From Himantopus leucocephalus (lineage: Eukaryota; Chordata; Aves; Charadriiformes; Recurvirostridae), in the NCBI GenBank assembly GCA_003993805.1, contig RSEF01000002.1, positions 7,002,183 through 7,066,182 of the forward strand: a DNA stretch of 64,000 nucleotides, written 5' to 3'. Under the pieces are notes generated by a model. That model was not told the origin of the DNA, made no database searches, and saw only the letters and a program-made list of their open reading frames with translations. Positions 24,868-38,230 of the stretch are shown in pieces (position 1 is the stretch's first letter; each line of letters begins with the position of its first letter). The translations under genes and the position numbers were made by a program.

Positions 24868-27800
24868 GCTGAAACTCTGACAGCACACACTGTAATAAAC
24901 TGTCTACCACCTCAGCTAAAGGTTTTTTACGCGAGGTTTTTACAGAATTCACTCCTTGGTGTTAGAGCCTGATTACTTCTCTTAGGACCCTCAGTACAGA
25001 TTTCGACTGAAATTTTATCAGCAGACACAATTTCTGGGAAAGGAATAAGAGAAATATCTCTAACTTGAACTTTGCAACATAATCCTTCATTGTTTTTGGA
25101 AGTTAGACTGTGAAGTCAGATTTTTGTGTGGTACGGTGGCAACATCTCAAGCATCAGTAGATAAAGAGCTATTTTGGTTTATTTTCTCTAAGGCAGGAGG
25201 AAGGGAAGCAGAAAGGAACTGGGAGAAGAAAATTAAACCCTTATAACTGCCCAGAAAACACCATTTCAAATGCTAGATTTCAAGGTCATGGAGGGAAGTG
25301 ATCACTGGCTGGGACTATACTTAAATGTAATATGAAGCTTAATACTGTGCTTATTTTTAGGTAAGAATAATAACTATTCCCCTTTCTTCTGTACAAACTT
25401 ATTCCTAACAGGCATCCTGTCCAAAGAGTGATCCAGGGCAACTTCTAACATTGACAGGAGCGCATCACGGTGCCATATGGCTGGCTACAGGAATATCAAG
25501 GTCTGTTATTTTTTCCTACCACAACAGAGATATTAGCAGTGCATTTCCAAGGCAGAATTTCCTTCCCCACGGCCAAGTCCAACATCTAGTCCAATCAATG
25601 ATGATTCAGGTATCGTGTCAGACTTTAAACTACATCCCAGCTGAAAGGCAGCCCAGTCAGTATCCCAAAATCTCCTAGCCTTTACTTATCTGTCTGTGAT
25701 AGCTTTAGTTGTGGTCTTCCAAGCCGTGACTTGCCCAGACAAGTGATTCAGAGCCATCCAGGGAAAACTGAAGACTAGCAACATCCACTAATTTATTACA
25801 TGGCCAACCTTCTTCCTGGATCCATTTCTCACTTCCATTTTACAAAAATAAATAGTTTTATCTAACTGAGTGCTAGAGTTTGAGGTTCTTGTACTGTAAG
25901 GAGAAACAGTATGTTCCTGCATGGACTGAGTATAGGATCACTGGGAGAAGAAGAGGTGATCCACACACTCAAGGTTAAAAAAAATGGAGGGGTTTGTGAC
26001 AGGAGGGATTTCCTCTTCTTCCTTCCTTCCTGTCCCAACGTGGGACAAGTGCTTTGTTTGGTTGGTTTTCATCTTTTTATGTGTGGTCCCTTTTCCAGGG
26101 TGGCCTGGGAAATTTATCTAACAAACTCTTCGTGCTGGGAAAGTAAATTTCAAAGTAAAAATCTGGTAGCACTCTTGATTACTCCAGCCCCTTTCCTGTA
26201 GCACATTATGGTGGTGGCTTTCGGTTTTCATGATAGGTCTAAGCCTTGTTATTGGAAGCTGAGAAATGTGCTATGGACTGTTGTGTGCCTCTGTGTATAG
26301 GGTGTAATAAATATTCTGTAGATCCTTTTAGCAGGAAACCTTTGGAGATGGCCAGTACCAATGCTGACAGACGCACACCTCTGAGAAAGAACTGGATTCA
26401 TTCACATTGAACAAATAGCAAGCACAGCACTTTGGGGAGGTATCTTCAAGTTTCCATCTCTCACACACATGCACACCCCCACAACAATATACTCACTGGC
26501 AATAAGTGCCATTGCACACAGATCTTTTTAAGAAACTCAATTTGTTGTTCTAAGCAACCACCAGATCAGCTTGTTCCTCCAGATGTAACCGCAAACATTC
26601 AGCTGCTTAAACTGAGCTCTCAGGCCAAAATTATCTCTTTTTTTCATCGAGGAAATGTAACAGGACAATACAGAGCAGTCCATAATGATCTTACCCCACT
26701 ACTAAAGATCTTCAGTTTATAAAAATCACTAAGAGGCAGTTCCTGTGTCAGCTGCTTGGAAAGCTGCACAGCAAGTCAGCAGCTCTAATACCTTAGAAAA
26801 CTAGTTGTAAAGTCATAAATTTGATATATGGCTTTAGCTACAGCCACATGCTCAAAACAGGGATTGCATCTGAATCTACTATTTGGCAATTCCTATTTTA
26901 ACAACCTGTTTTAAGTTGCCTTTAAGCCTCGCCAAGCCTTTCTTGAGAAAGGGCAGAAATTTTCCAAAGCTGTGTCTGCCCCAAACAGGAACTGGCTGGA
27001 AAAACTTCAGCCAAAATACTTCAGCCATTTCTAAAAAATGTTGCAGAAAATATGTCATTTCTGTATACAAAATAATTTTCTGGTGAATTTTAGAGGGAGA
27101 TTTCTAGCTCGTCTTTGCTTTGGGTCAAAGAGTTTTGATTTGGCAGGGCAGACTGCATCAGGCAAACACTTCTGTTCTCCTTAAAAAAATGCACCTAAAT
27201 TCAGCTACTTTATACAGGGACTTTGGCACTTACATTGGACAGGCAATGGCAGCAGTGGGACTGAACAAGTGACATTCTCAAAAGACCAAAGAGGAGAAGG
27301 AGCATGGGACAGAATTTGGCCATACTAGCTAGTAGGCAGCTACGGTGTCTGGAAATATCTCAAAAGGAGCAAGGGATTGAGAGGTAAAGGACAGAATGTA
27401 ACACCTACTGGGCAAGTGGACTGAAATTGAGTTCAGACACCCACAGAATGGAAACTGTGATTAAGAAGCAATCATGATGTAGAGACAGTGCAGAGTGGGG
27501 GACCGGCTGAAGACATAGAATGGGAGTGAGATGGCTTTGTTGGGAATAGGCAGAAGAGTCTGTTCACTACTGCCCACCTCCAAAAAATTAAACAGAATCA
27601 ATTCCTCCTGAAGAAAGTAAAGATTCAGGATTGGGTCATCTGACATTGTGGGCAGGAGTCAACTAAGATTATGACACTTAAGCTCAGGTGTCTCATCATA
27701 GGTGTCTACATATGACTTAGTGTTTAAACTCATAGGACAGTAAATGGATATGAAGCGTAGCATCCAGTTGCCTAAACAGAAATCCCTATTGCCATCTGAG

Positions 27801-28919
27801 ACACCAGAGGACAAGAAACATCTGCCACAGAATCTACACATGACCTGCTCTCCACAGGAGAACACTTCACCAATTCACCTGGCAATCTTTTGCAGGACAT
27901 ATGTTATTCTTCTTTGTGACTGATATATCCTCTCCAAAGAGAGGACAGAAGCTGGTAGCGCAATGTCAGTACATGTGCCAACAAGGAAGCTGAAGGCCTG
28001 TCTAAGGGTACCTTAGCACAACTCCAATGGAATATTACAGGCTTATACATGGGCAACTGTAGAAAAGAAAGCAATTTAAGTTGGACAAGTTACTTGTATC
28101 AAAACATTTCCTAACTTTTCAGGCGCTGACTTTGTAACCTTACCAATATTCTTTCAACACTTCTTGCGTATGCTTATATAAAGTCCTTATATATTAATTT
28201 GGACTGGGATAGTCAGAAGCATCTGATGAAATTCATACAAATCCACTTGGATTTGCAATAGTCAATAAAACAGCACCGTACATACATAATGCACAGAATG
28301 TTCTGTACTGATAGGTACCTTTGCCAATTAAACCAACCCCAGAGCTGGTTTTCCCAACCACTAAAGAAAAATATGGTCAAACAAATGGTTTCTGAAAGCC
28401 AACAGCAAGGCAAGATTGCCACTGAGAGCAAGGCCAGACTAGCACAATTTGTCTGCCTCCTGTTTCTCTGTGCTTGAGGAATTCAAACTCACTGAAAACT
28501 CTTTGTGTAACTTGTGAAGACCAAAGAGGAAGCTCGAAGCACCACAAAAAGGTTGGTGAATAGAACAACTGGAAACGCATACATGTTTCGCACTATGTTA
28601 ACCACAAACAATTTTTGTTTGAAATCTCAAACGTAAGAACAAGCAATTCAGGCCCCAAACCTGATGCGGATATTTGGCAATCACCAATCTGTGTGCAAAA
28701 GAATAAAGAAAACCCTGCTCTTTGTACTGCTGTTATAGCTGTTTACTTTCTGGCATGAGTTCGCAGTTCCTGAGATCTTATAATACGTTCTGTAACCACA
28801 GAGCTGCAAAGGTTTGAGAACTTCACTAGACCTTGGGCCAACAGTTCAACAAACAACTACAAAAGAAGAGTTCAGATCTTCAAAGAGAAAGAGGAAGGAA
28901 ATCAACTGTCAGCTAGCTT

Positions 28920-28942
28920 AAAAAAAAAAAAAAAAGAAAAAA
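28920..28942. repeat. Poly-A tract
   Basis: Sixteen A, one G, then six A. Upstream sequence shows no LINE or SINE I recognise. Confidence 0.92.
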
Positions 28943-29604
28943 GATGCAGATGATTTATTGCTTACCAGTTTACTTTGGCAAAAACCCCCGAGGAGCCTAT
29001 GAGACTTATTGTGAAAGGGAACAGAAGCTTAAATTTTCCCCCTGCAACGGGACACTGTATCATTTTCAGCAAGGATGGGCTATGTAGACCTTCATAGAGA
29101 CCTTCACTAATGGGCAGTCTGTCCCAATCCCTCTTCTGCCGGGTGACCAACATATAGGCAGCCCCATCCCACTAAGTGGCATGTATCTGTGTGCTTCTTC
29201 ACACAGATCTGACATCTCATACTCACATAATGAGCACCAAAATGACCTTCTCCACACTCAGGTGATCTGACACAGCACACATCTAGGCTGAAGAAGCCCT
29301 GAAGAAGCCCCGAAGAAAAGCAGCAGGTGCAATGTTCTGCCAGACTGTATCCAACTGTGTTTTTGCCTCCTCTGGCCTTAACCATGGAAAATACTTGAGA
29401 TGTTTAATGTTGATGATCTACCCAAAGCTAGAACAAGTCATGCATTTCAGAAAAGGAGAAGCTAAAAATCTTCAACGAGAAAGAACCATAGCTCACACAT
29501 ACCCATTAGAAAACTGCAAGAGAAAAATGTCTTAACTTTTGGTTTACTCTGCACATCCCAACCTGGGGATACAGAACTCACCTAGGACCTACCTCTAAAT
29601 TGCT

Positions 29605-29668
29605 CTTCACATCTCTTGTGATCTGGGCAGTCCCANCCTTCGCATCTCTTGTGATCTGGGGAGTCCCA
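29605..29668 (+). repeat. 31-bp near-identical tandem pair around a single N (assembly junction)
   Basis: 29605-29635 and 29638-29668 match except at two bases, with an N at 29636. Same architecture as the pairs at 11.9 kb and 39.2-39.4 kb, so most likely an unmerged contig overlap. Confidence 0.8.
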
Positions 29669-29699
29669 GACACAGAACTTGAGGTCAAAAATATCTTTT

Positions 29700-30010
29700 C
29701 TCGATGCTTCCCTCGCTGATCCCAGACAAAGAGAAGGAAGATGAAACCTGACTTGAAAGCACAGGAGTGAAAAAGAGTCACAGAGATATCAGAAGAGTCA
29801 AAGAGTAAGGGCAAGGGAAGGGGACAGATGAGCAAATAGCAGAACAGTGTAGAGAGACAGAAGAAAAGAGTGGACACGAATACAGGCAAGAGAACAGGAG
29901 AATACAAAGATAAAGAAAAATGATGCTGCAGCTAGGAGAATGTCCACAGGAATGGACAGAAAGCAGAGAAAATATGAGAAGAACAAAAGAAGAGTCAGAA
30001 ACAAGCAGGT
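29700..30010. repeat. Purine-rich stretch
   Basis: About 300 bases dominated by A and G on the + strand (AGAAGAAAAGAGTGG, AGAGAGACAGAAGAAAAGAG, AAGCAGAGAAAATATGAGAAG and similar). The long open frames on the minus strand here are a by-product of this bias. Confidence 0.7.
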
Positions 30011-33000
30011 CTGTCATTTCACAAATAACAGAGTTATAAGTTCCTGCTATATGTATCATACATACAGGAAGGTTAAATCAAAGCCATCTCAGCAACCTCA
30101 ACTCTTTAGGCACAATTTTGACTGTACAACATTTTAATAGGAAGTTCATAGCTCCATGCCAGATCCCCTAAGAGGGAACGCGCAGATGCCCTTGGAAAAA
30201 AACCCCACAATATCCCTAGGATAATGCCAATGTGTCATCTCCAGACTGTCCTAACATTTAATATATTTCAATTGATTTTGATATTCTGTTGGTATTTCTT
30301 CTGACAAAAAGTTTCTGATTTGTTGCTTTCACTGAAGAAAGAAGATGACATGGAAAAACAGCCGACAGCTGTTTTTCATATTTCAATTGCCTTATAAATC
30401 TCTCATGGTTCTCACAAACTTTTAAAAGGTATTTTACAGAAGGTTCTTTTCCTAATATTTCCCAATTATTTAAGAAATTGTATTGTCACTTTAGAAAAAT
30501 GTCTTCTCTTCTCGGTTAATCCATTAGCATTCACATATTTTTTCCCACAGTGGAAAAGCAGTTGTCTTTAAAAAGCATCATACAGGATATTGTTCTTTTA
30601 AGACATTAAAGGAAGTTATTACATCAGTGATGGCACCCTTGCCTTAACCGATAGTGGGTATGTAAACTGGCTTCATCTGGTTATGGTGCACTGCAGCTTA
30701 CTGAACCAGGTAACCTTAGGGAGTACTTCATTTTATTTAGCTAAGCTACTCATACACTGCTATCAATTCAGCTGTCTAATTTTGCCAATAACACATTTGC
30801 CTGCATTTCTCATTATCCTTTCTTTTGCTTCCTCATATTTCTGTCCTTTTATCATTTTGTTCTGCCAACTAACACGCATATAAAATCCAAAGTCTTTAAG
30901 TTTCATCCTCATTAGATATCAGTTCCCCATCTCCTAGGCTCTCTAGTTTCACATATAGGATACAATTTCTCCCAAACACATCCTAAAATACACATATTGC
31001 AACATGGTAGCATCCTTTCTCAGTTTCAGTGTTGTTCCAGTGGAGAAGGTCAGGGCTGTGAAGTAAATTTTACATTTTGCCCTTGAGGGTCTTAAAATTA
31101 GGATTATCCTGCTTATTCTCAGTCTTTCTCATCCTCTGCTTCCATGACCTCTGCTAAAAATCTCAGGTTTACACATCTACTTCTAGATGACTGTGCGAGA
31201 AGAACACAATCAACTGAAACGTGCTGCTCCCCAGACACAGGTCTACCAAAAGAAAAGGTTTGAAGATAATTGCAACCTGGCCCAGCATACCAGTGGGAGC
31301 CCACACAGAGGCATTCCCAAACAAGCACATGTCCCCAGTCCATCTCTTAGGCTGACCTACAGAAAAGCTGAAAGGACACTGGCTGTCTGCACATCCGACT
31401 GGACCAAAAAAAGCTCAGGGAGTCATCAGCTACTTAAGCCAGACTAACCTCCAGTTAGTGCCTGCCAACAGCACAACAAAACCCTACGTGGCTCCCATGC
31501 AAGCTGTGTGCCAGGCCTTGCTGGTGGCATCCCAGGTGCTACTGCCTTCGGAGTCTTCCTGGGGACTCCAGGGAGTGCTAGAGCACTTCTAGGATATCTC
31601 CCAGTGATTCTGGGAAAAATTAACCCACTGAGTTGACTTGGTCCTCATAAAGACATATCCACATCCACCATTTACTCTGATGTAAACCAACAGAGCAAAC
31701 CCATTCAGAAATGACCACATTTATCATTTGCTCCAATATGTACACATGCCAATAGCTGGTACAGAAAAGCTCTCAGAATTTCCCTGCCTGTTGACAGTTG
31801 TTTAAGCCAAACACCCCAGTAAAGCTGGATATGCGAAAAACAAGACAAACCCCCGATCTTGTCATCCACATACACAAAAACAATCTGAGCTGAGAGAAAC
31901 ACTTCAGGAATCCACGTATGCTTTATAGGCATCATTACTGACCAGAGAATGAGCAACTGAGATTTGTGCTATTGACTGAAGACATTTCTTGTAAGATCTA
32001 CAAAAGGAAGTGACAATCTGTAATGTACTTTATTTTTCTAAGTAAGAATATAGAAAGAGTACAGGAAAAGGAAAACATGACCGACAGTCCATATATATTT
32101 CGATATGTTTCACTTAGGAGATCTCAGAGCATTGTAATCGGTGAAAAATAAAATAATTTTTTTTTGCCAAAGAGCTATCACCAACTCAACTCAAAATAAC
32201 TGCAGTTTCAGTTGAAAGAGCGCAGGGTTAGTTTAGAGAATGCAATTTAACGTTATCCCAAATGATAAGGCCCTTAAGCTTTGCTAGTGAAAGAGCCAAA
32301 CCAGTCCAAAACAATCCACAGCAGACCTCTCAATGACTGATGACTCTCAAGTACTGTTTGTTAACAAATATCATATATTAATACTAATAGCAGTCCAGAA
32401 TGTGCATTATATTGCCAACAAGAGCAATCTCCACACGTCCTGTTTCCCTACTGATATCCGTGGATGTTTTTGACCACAAATACATATTACATAAAACTTA
32501 AGAAATATTTACATCAATTATAGCAACTAAGAATGACTCCAGGAAAAACATCCTACCTTCCTCAGGTATGTCAACAGCTTAAAGTGCTAATTTGGTTCTC
32601 TTTCTTGACTGTCCTACATGGTTGTAAGGTTTTTAAGCAGTTCCTAAATAATGCCACCTTCAAGCCAAAAAAGTCTAAATTCTGGAGGCAAGGCAGCCCA
32701 GCAGGCAAACCTGGGGTGCTGGGAGCAGAAAGAAATTCTGAAGCCAAAATGCTATTCAGAAGTTTGAAAATAAGTTAGGAATTTCCCCCAGAAAAGCTTT
32801 GCAGCCAGGCCTGGCTGAACTGCTGGCTGCCAGGGAAACGTGAATCTGGACGGCTTTTCAAGGGACAAGGCATTCACCTGCTGCCAAGGAGCGACAGGTC
32901 TGCTCCCATTCCTGAGCTGCCAACAGGCTGAAGTAGCTTTTGCAACACACAGGGCAAATAAGCATGAAAAAGAAGTGCAGCAAATTAAAAATGTTACGAA

Positions 33001-33289
33001 GATGAAGGCAGAAACTGGTCACAAATTAAGATTTTTGAGGCTGTGACCGATTTGTGGGTTGTTCTTCAATTATTCTGGGTTTCTAAGATTGTTACTATAA
33101 ATATACTCATTAAGCCAATGCAAATATTTGTCAAAGCTGCTCACCTGGAGCAGTTTTTATGGAATCGCATAAGGTATTTGTAGGCCAAAGTTTAACATCA
33201 AAGTTCAGAGAAATGCTGATCAGGTTAATAAGGAGTGGAGTTCACAATAACATACAAATAAAACTTCTCACACCTAGGGAGTTCTACAA

Positions 33290-33430
33290 ACACGTTCTAA
33301 TTCATCTTCACAATAGCTCTTTCGAGGAGATAAGGACAAAGTATCCTCCTTTTTAGAAATTAAGGAAAGAAAAACAGAGAAAGTCATTTACCCGGAGTCA
33401 CTGCAGGAGTGAGCAGGAGCTAACAAGCTT
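33290..33430 (+). mobile_element. MIR-like SINE fragment
   Basis: The order of sub-motifs matches the 3' half of MIR: TTCATCTTCACAATAGCTC, then GAGGAGATAAGGAC, CCTCCTTTTTAGAAATTAAGGAAA, ACAGAGAAAGTCATTTACCCGGAGTCACTGCAG and a GAGCAGGAGCT tail. The corresponding MIR text is the CCTCACAAC...GAGGTA...CCATTTTACAGATGAGGAAACTGAGGC...AAGTAACTTGCCC series. Divergence is high, as expected for an element inserted before the amniote radiations. The tRNA-derived head is not visible. Confidence 0.55.
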
Positions 33431-35109
33431 TTGATCTTTAGTTACGCACTAGTCGGCACATGTCTTAGATCTACCCGGGCTCCGATTCTCACCACAGCTA
33501 CCAGATCTGAGGCAAATTCCTCATTGCAAGGTCTGTCCCTGTGTCAATACTGTCAACCGAAATTTCAACAGAAAGACATGGGAATACTTTCTAATGAAAC
33601 AGTTCGGCAGGGAGATGAATTAAGGACCACTTCTCCTTGCAGGCTTGGCACATAAGTCTCATTAAAGTTAACAACAGATATGAGACTCATGTGCAAGGGA
33701 AAGTGATTAGAGCCTTAAATCCAATCAATGTCAGGTTTACTGCATTGTTCCACTTCAACAACTTCTTTACTGCCTACACTGATTCTGCTTTCCCAAGGAA
33801 GTTTATTTGTACTTGCATTCTTCTTTCTGCAATGATTTTTCTTAGAGAAATGCAAATATTCTGTGTCTGGCATTGCTAACAGTGCTGCCTCTGTCAGTAA
33901 AAATGGTCACACCTGGATAATTGGGAAGGTGAGGATTAGGCACTGTTACAGAATTAAGGACTTCAAACAAAACTATAAGCAAAGCTCGTAATTCTGTGAA
34001 GGCTGAGAACTGCCCAGAGGGATGAAGATGTACACATGCTCCTTATTTCTTTGTTCAACATGGCAAAAATGCACCAGGAGATTTTGGGAAATGGCAACTT
34101 TCTTCTTGAGCAGCAGGATTCCTTTTTCAGAGCCAGGATAGCTCGGGAGTTCATATCTCACACACACAAACATACACAGTTAAACAAGTGTTCAAACTTG
34201 CAGCCAAGCGTTGTGTTTGGTTTTTTACCAAAAATAGCTAGAATCAACCCAGGGAAGGACTACACAGTGGCATTTTGGCTCCACAAACCCCACTTTGCCT
34301 ACCTGCTTAGCACAAGGCTGCTCTCCTTCCCACCGTCCACCAGAGCCCCTCGCCAGGTTTGTTTCCACATCCCAGACCCTCCAGGTCACAAATCAACAGA
34401 CAAGGCTGTCTGTTCAAGACCTGTACTCTGTTTACCTGGACCCAGTGAAAGCTTATAAATGCCATATGCATATTACACAAGAATTAAAAAATAAAGCTAG
34501 TCAAGAAAACATGGTTTACACACAGATGATGTAAGCTGTCAGAGCAGACATAAATTAGAGAATATTTCTAGAGATGTACGATGTGTTACATGATAGGACA
34601 GCCTTAGATTGGCAATAATACAAAGCTCGGTCATTTTTAAGCACAGGCAGAGAAAAAAAAATGTGTATAGAAGCTTCTGAAACATTCGTCTTGCCAAAGG
34701 AAATAACGCTGTGCTCCCCAACAGCATGAGAACCAGTTTCTACTCACTCAAATACTAGCCATACTGTCACCTATGTGATCACCAAGGTCTGCAGAGGAAA
34801 TCTTTGACTTTTTTCTCAATTTGTATACAGGCAGTAAACAAAAGCATCCAAAAATATGTGTGTGTGTGTATATATATAAAAATATGACTGCATTGGAGAT
34901 TTTTCTCTCTGACTGGTACTTTTTGTCACCCAAATGAGGGAATTACAGAGCATGAGGCACAACCCTATTCTATAATCTAAGATTCTTTTGGGGGATCAAT
35001 GAATTACTGCAGCTACCCGGATGAGGATAAGATAAACATCTTACATGGATAGGTTAAGAATAAATCACAAACTAATCTAATATAATCTGAAGTCGTGAAC
35101 AGCCACTGA
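33431..35109. other. No gene recognised
   Basis: Sequence between the MIR-like SINE and the old LINE. Holds a TG/TA microsatellite at 34.86 kb and a 140-codon + strand frame at 34.04-34.46 kb that has no domain or homology I recognise. Confidence 0.6.
34857..34878. repeat. TG/TA microsatellite
   Basis: (TG)n passing into (TA)n, about 22 bases. Confidence 0.92.
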
Positions 35110-36425
35110 GTCAAGAAGAAACAGAAGATATGATATGCCTTGAATTCCGTAAAGCTTCTTACATTGCCACACAGGACATTCTCATAACCAAATTAGAGAA
35201 GTAAAGTATAGATAAAAATCACCATGAGAGTGTCCCCTCTGAAAGAGGCCTCAAAAGAGCTTTCCAGTAAGGTTGGAAGAATCCTGCATAGCATTACTGT
35301 TGGCCTGGTTGTAGGCAGTGCTTTTATTTATTACCTGGATAAGAGACTAGAGAAGATACTTCATAATAATTATGAAATTATTTCATTTAGACTGCATGAG
35401 GTTTCTGAGGTTTCTTAGGGACAGCAAGAGTAACCAGTATGATCTTGCAAACTGAGAAATGATCCATGAAATGAAACACTATATCTACAAAGTGCTAGAG
35501 AAAGGAGGAAGGAAATGCCTAAATATGAAGCAGGGAACAGTTGGCTATTAGCTGAGCTGCTAAAAGGGATAACTACTTGAGGATGAGTCAGTGGCACAAA
35601 ACTACTGCAAAAAAAAGGACAAATGTCAAAATGGGTACACCAGGAGAGCTGTCAGACAGCATTAGAGGCAATTTTTCCACTTCATAAGACTTTTATAAGT
35701 CCCCTTCTGGATCTTTTTTGCCAGAGCTTCTTCAAAACACAGTAACCCAAAATGGATCAGTCCAGGGAACAAGAGCAGAACTATCAAATATGGTCTATAT
35801 GTTGACAAAACTGGGGTTTCAAGACTAGGAAAGAGAAGACAAGAAATTACATGTCAACGGTCAAATAGTCTCCATGGTCAACAAGCCAAGAACAAAAACA
35901 AATGAACTTAATTTGCAGGAAATAAGATCTAGATTAGACATGAGGGATAATTTCCTGTCAAGATGATGACAAAGTTTAAGATACTACCAAGGGATGCTGC
36001 AGAACCTGCTGCTTTGGAAGGTGGCATACCTTACTAGTAAGAACTTCTATCAAAAACAGCTTAGCTAGAGGTGGCCTGGTTTTCTTAGCTTTAGAGACTA
36101 GATTCGAGTTTTGTAACATCCCACACACTCCACTTTCACGGAAAGGGTGGTCTTGGATGAGGGAGGTCATGGCACTATCTCCTCCTTCCATCTGGATTCA
36201 GCAGAGGCATCTTTTCAATCTCTGCATCTGTCTGTGTGTGGGACCAGGATGAGAGACTTGGTTGTGGGAACACCATGTGCTGCTTAAACAGGCATTCCCT
36301 CTTTTCATCACTCCTGCTGGCTCTGTGTGACCTATTGGCCATCCATGACCTCAGTCCAGACTCGCTACACATATCCTGCTTCAGTGCAAGAGGCTGGACT
36401 AAGTGATCTTCTAAGGTCCAGAATG
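35110..36425 (+). mobile_element. Old CR1/L3-type LINE, 3' portion of about 1.3 kb
   Basis: Landmarks appear in the right order for the end of ORF2 and the 3' UTR. A degenerate reverse-transcriptase stretch (GATATGCCTTGAATTCCGTAA, then AGGACATTCTCATAACCAAA) is near 35130-35195. TTATTACCTGGATAAGAGACTAGAG follows at 35325-35355, then AACAGTTGGCTATTAGC-type text near 35530. TTAATTTGCAGGAAATAAGATCTAGATTAGACATGAGGGA is near 35910-35950. The 3' GCTTCAGTGCAAGAGGCTGGACTAAGTGATCTTC block is at 36380-36412. Many indels and stops show a dead, ancient copy. The short open frames in this interval are remnants or chance. Confidence 0.7.
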
Positions 36426-37798
36426 GGAAGCCAATGCTCCCAGAAGGTGTGTCACAGAGATGGGGCTTAAGACCTTGGCTTTGATTTCATAAAGGCTGAA
36501 TCCATTCTAGTTTCAATTGTTTTCTCCCACAGCAGACAATATAATTATGACCTGTCCAATGATGCACAGCAGGAATTAAATATAGTTTTCGTAACATTAG
36601 ACCTGGGTCCCTTCACCACACATCACAAATGGAAAGAAAAATATATGTTTGAATAGTCCTGGTCTCAAGTGGCTCTAATAGCTCCCTCACGTGCATTAGT
36701 CTTCAACATATTCTTACAATCACAAAATTTGTAATAATTTTTTTCCCTTTCATTCAGTGCTTATATATTCAAATTATTCATGCTAAAGAACAACTTTCCA
36801 CAAACAGGATTCTATGCAGAGTCTATCACTTTTAACAAATTACATAATTAACATAGAAAATAACCCCTGACACAAACACACACACACACACACGTAGATA
36901 TTGATAGCTGTTCTTGTTTGTTACTTCAAACACATCAACTCCATTTTCCCTGTGCACTCAGAACTTTAACTGAGATCGGTAGACAGTGGGATTTAGCCAG
37001 TCCTCTGCTGCCACAGTGAATGGGCAAGGTCCTCTAGGTGCCAACCTTTTTGTCTCTCAAGTCCTCTTGTCTGCACAGTCCCCTATTCTTTGGCACCAGA
37101 AACACGGCATTATTTTGGCAGAAACTGCCCCTTCCCTTCAGCCAAACCCCAGGATCACTTTTGGGAAAGAGAGCTCCAGAAAAAGCACAAAGTTTAATTC
37201 ACAAAGAAGCCAAGTAGATTTTCTTATCAGGTCTTCTTTTATTCTATTTTTACATTGCAAAATGCTCCAACCAGGCTAAAATCCCACCCAAGCTGTTCAC
37301 CAAACACCTTAGCTACAGCTCAGCAATCTTGCAAAATACACTTTCCATTTCGCTTATAGTGAGAACGCAGCAAAGACTGCCCATAAAGTCAATCACAGAT
37401 TCAAGAGCAAAAAGTGTCCTGACTCATTAAAGTTCCTCAGCCAACACACCCTTCTGCAACCAGCTCCATAACCCATGAGAAGATGAGGACTGAACCTGGG
37501 AGAAGGGAACCAGTTGTCGCTGTACTGTAACACTGAGTCACACCATTGTCCTTACTTGCTTTGTTGCTTATGGATTTTTCTTCATACACTGTCTGGGTAA
37601 CGCTGATGAAAGCCCTGTTCCACCATAGTGGGCTTGCTGTGATAATACTTATATAATAAATAGGTGCTGAGAGCACAAGGGTGAAATATAACCCTGGCAC
37701 AGTATGACATTTAATAATTCAACAAGTTTTGGAGTCTTAAGATACAGAAACATTGGCCCTATTAGTGTCAAAGCAGTTAACATTATCTTTGAAAACGC
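36426..37798. other. No gene recognised; left flank of the acrosin-like segment
   Basis: AT-rich DNA with a (CA)8. Nothing in it resembles acrosin or its usual neighbours, which fits the idea that the protease copy arrived from elsewhere. Confidence 0.6.
36877..36892. repeat. (CA)8 microsatellite
   Basis: Eight CA units preceded by CACAAA. About 900 bases left of the acrosin-like segment. Confidence 0.92.
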
Positions 37799-37842
37799 TT
37801 TATTACAAGTGCAGAAGTGAGGAAAGAGAATTTAAAGCAGCC
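37799..37842 (+). repeat. 44-bp direct repeat, left copy, bordering the acrosin-like segment
   Basis: This 44-bp stretch (TTTATTACAAGTGCAGAAGT at its start, ending AAAGCAGCC) is identical to 41299-41342. The offset between copies is exactly 3500 positions, 100 of which are gap Ns. To its left, weaker similarity to the sequence before the other copy continues for 14 bases, with five differences that are all transitions. To its right the two contexts are unrelated. It could be a duplicated target site or a recombination footprint. Confidence 0.85.
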
Positions 37843-38230
37843 CTGTCACCCTAGGGACCAGGTTGCACACCCAGCTGTGTGCCTTCCATCTGTCCACACA
37901 AGCCAGGATGGCAGCAGGAAGCTCCCGCGCTTTTCATGAGCTTTGAGGCTGCCATTCTTCAAGCCATTGCTCTCTGCCCTCCAGGGACCCAGCCCTGCTC
38001 AGCAAATGCAACACACGTGGCTGGCTCCTGCTTCTCTCCCACGACCGCCCTGCACTCCAGCATGTGAGCAAGACTCCACCATACTGCTGTAGGAGGCAGA
38101 CTGATGAGATGAGGCTGATACAGGATTTACCTAAGCCATGGAGAATGGCACATGGGGCTGAGGGCAGGAGCATCCTTCTCTGTCTAGAGATCAAAATTGC
38201 ATGTCTTTAGCCACGCGTACCGGGTGCGAC

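Larger units (their letters stand above)
23501..33289. other. No gene recognised
   Basis: Contains the hairpin at 24.85 kb, a poly-A tract at 28.9 kb, a single-N junction at 29.6 kb and a purine-rich stretch at 29.7-30.0 kb. A 117-codon minus-strand frame at 24.6-24.95 kb shows no recognisable domain. Confidence 0.6.

Noticed and set aside
24599..24952. A 117-codon minus-strand frame considered as a retroviral or host gene fragment
   Set aside because: No reverse transcriptase, gag, env or other domain is visible and there are no terminal repeats nearby.
34036..34458. A 140-codon + strand frame
   Set aside because: No recognisable domain, no splice context, and opposite-strand frames overlap it. 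Unremarkable length for chance in 64 kb.
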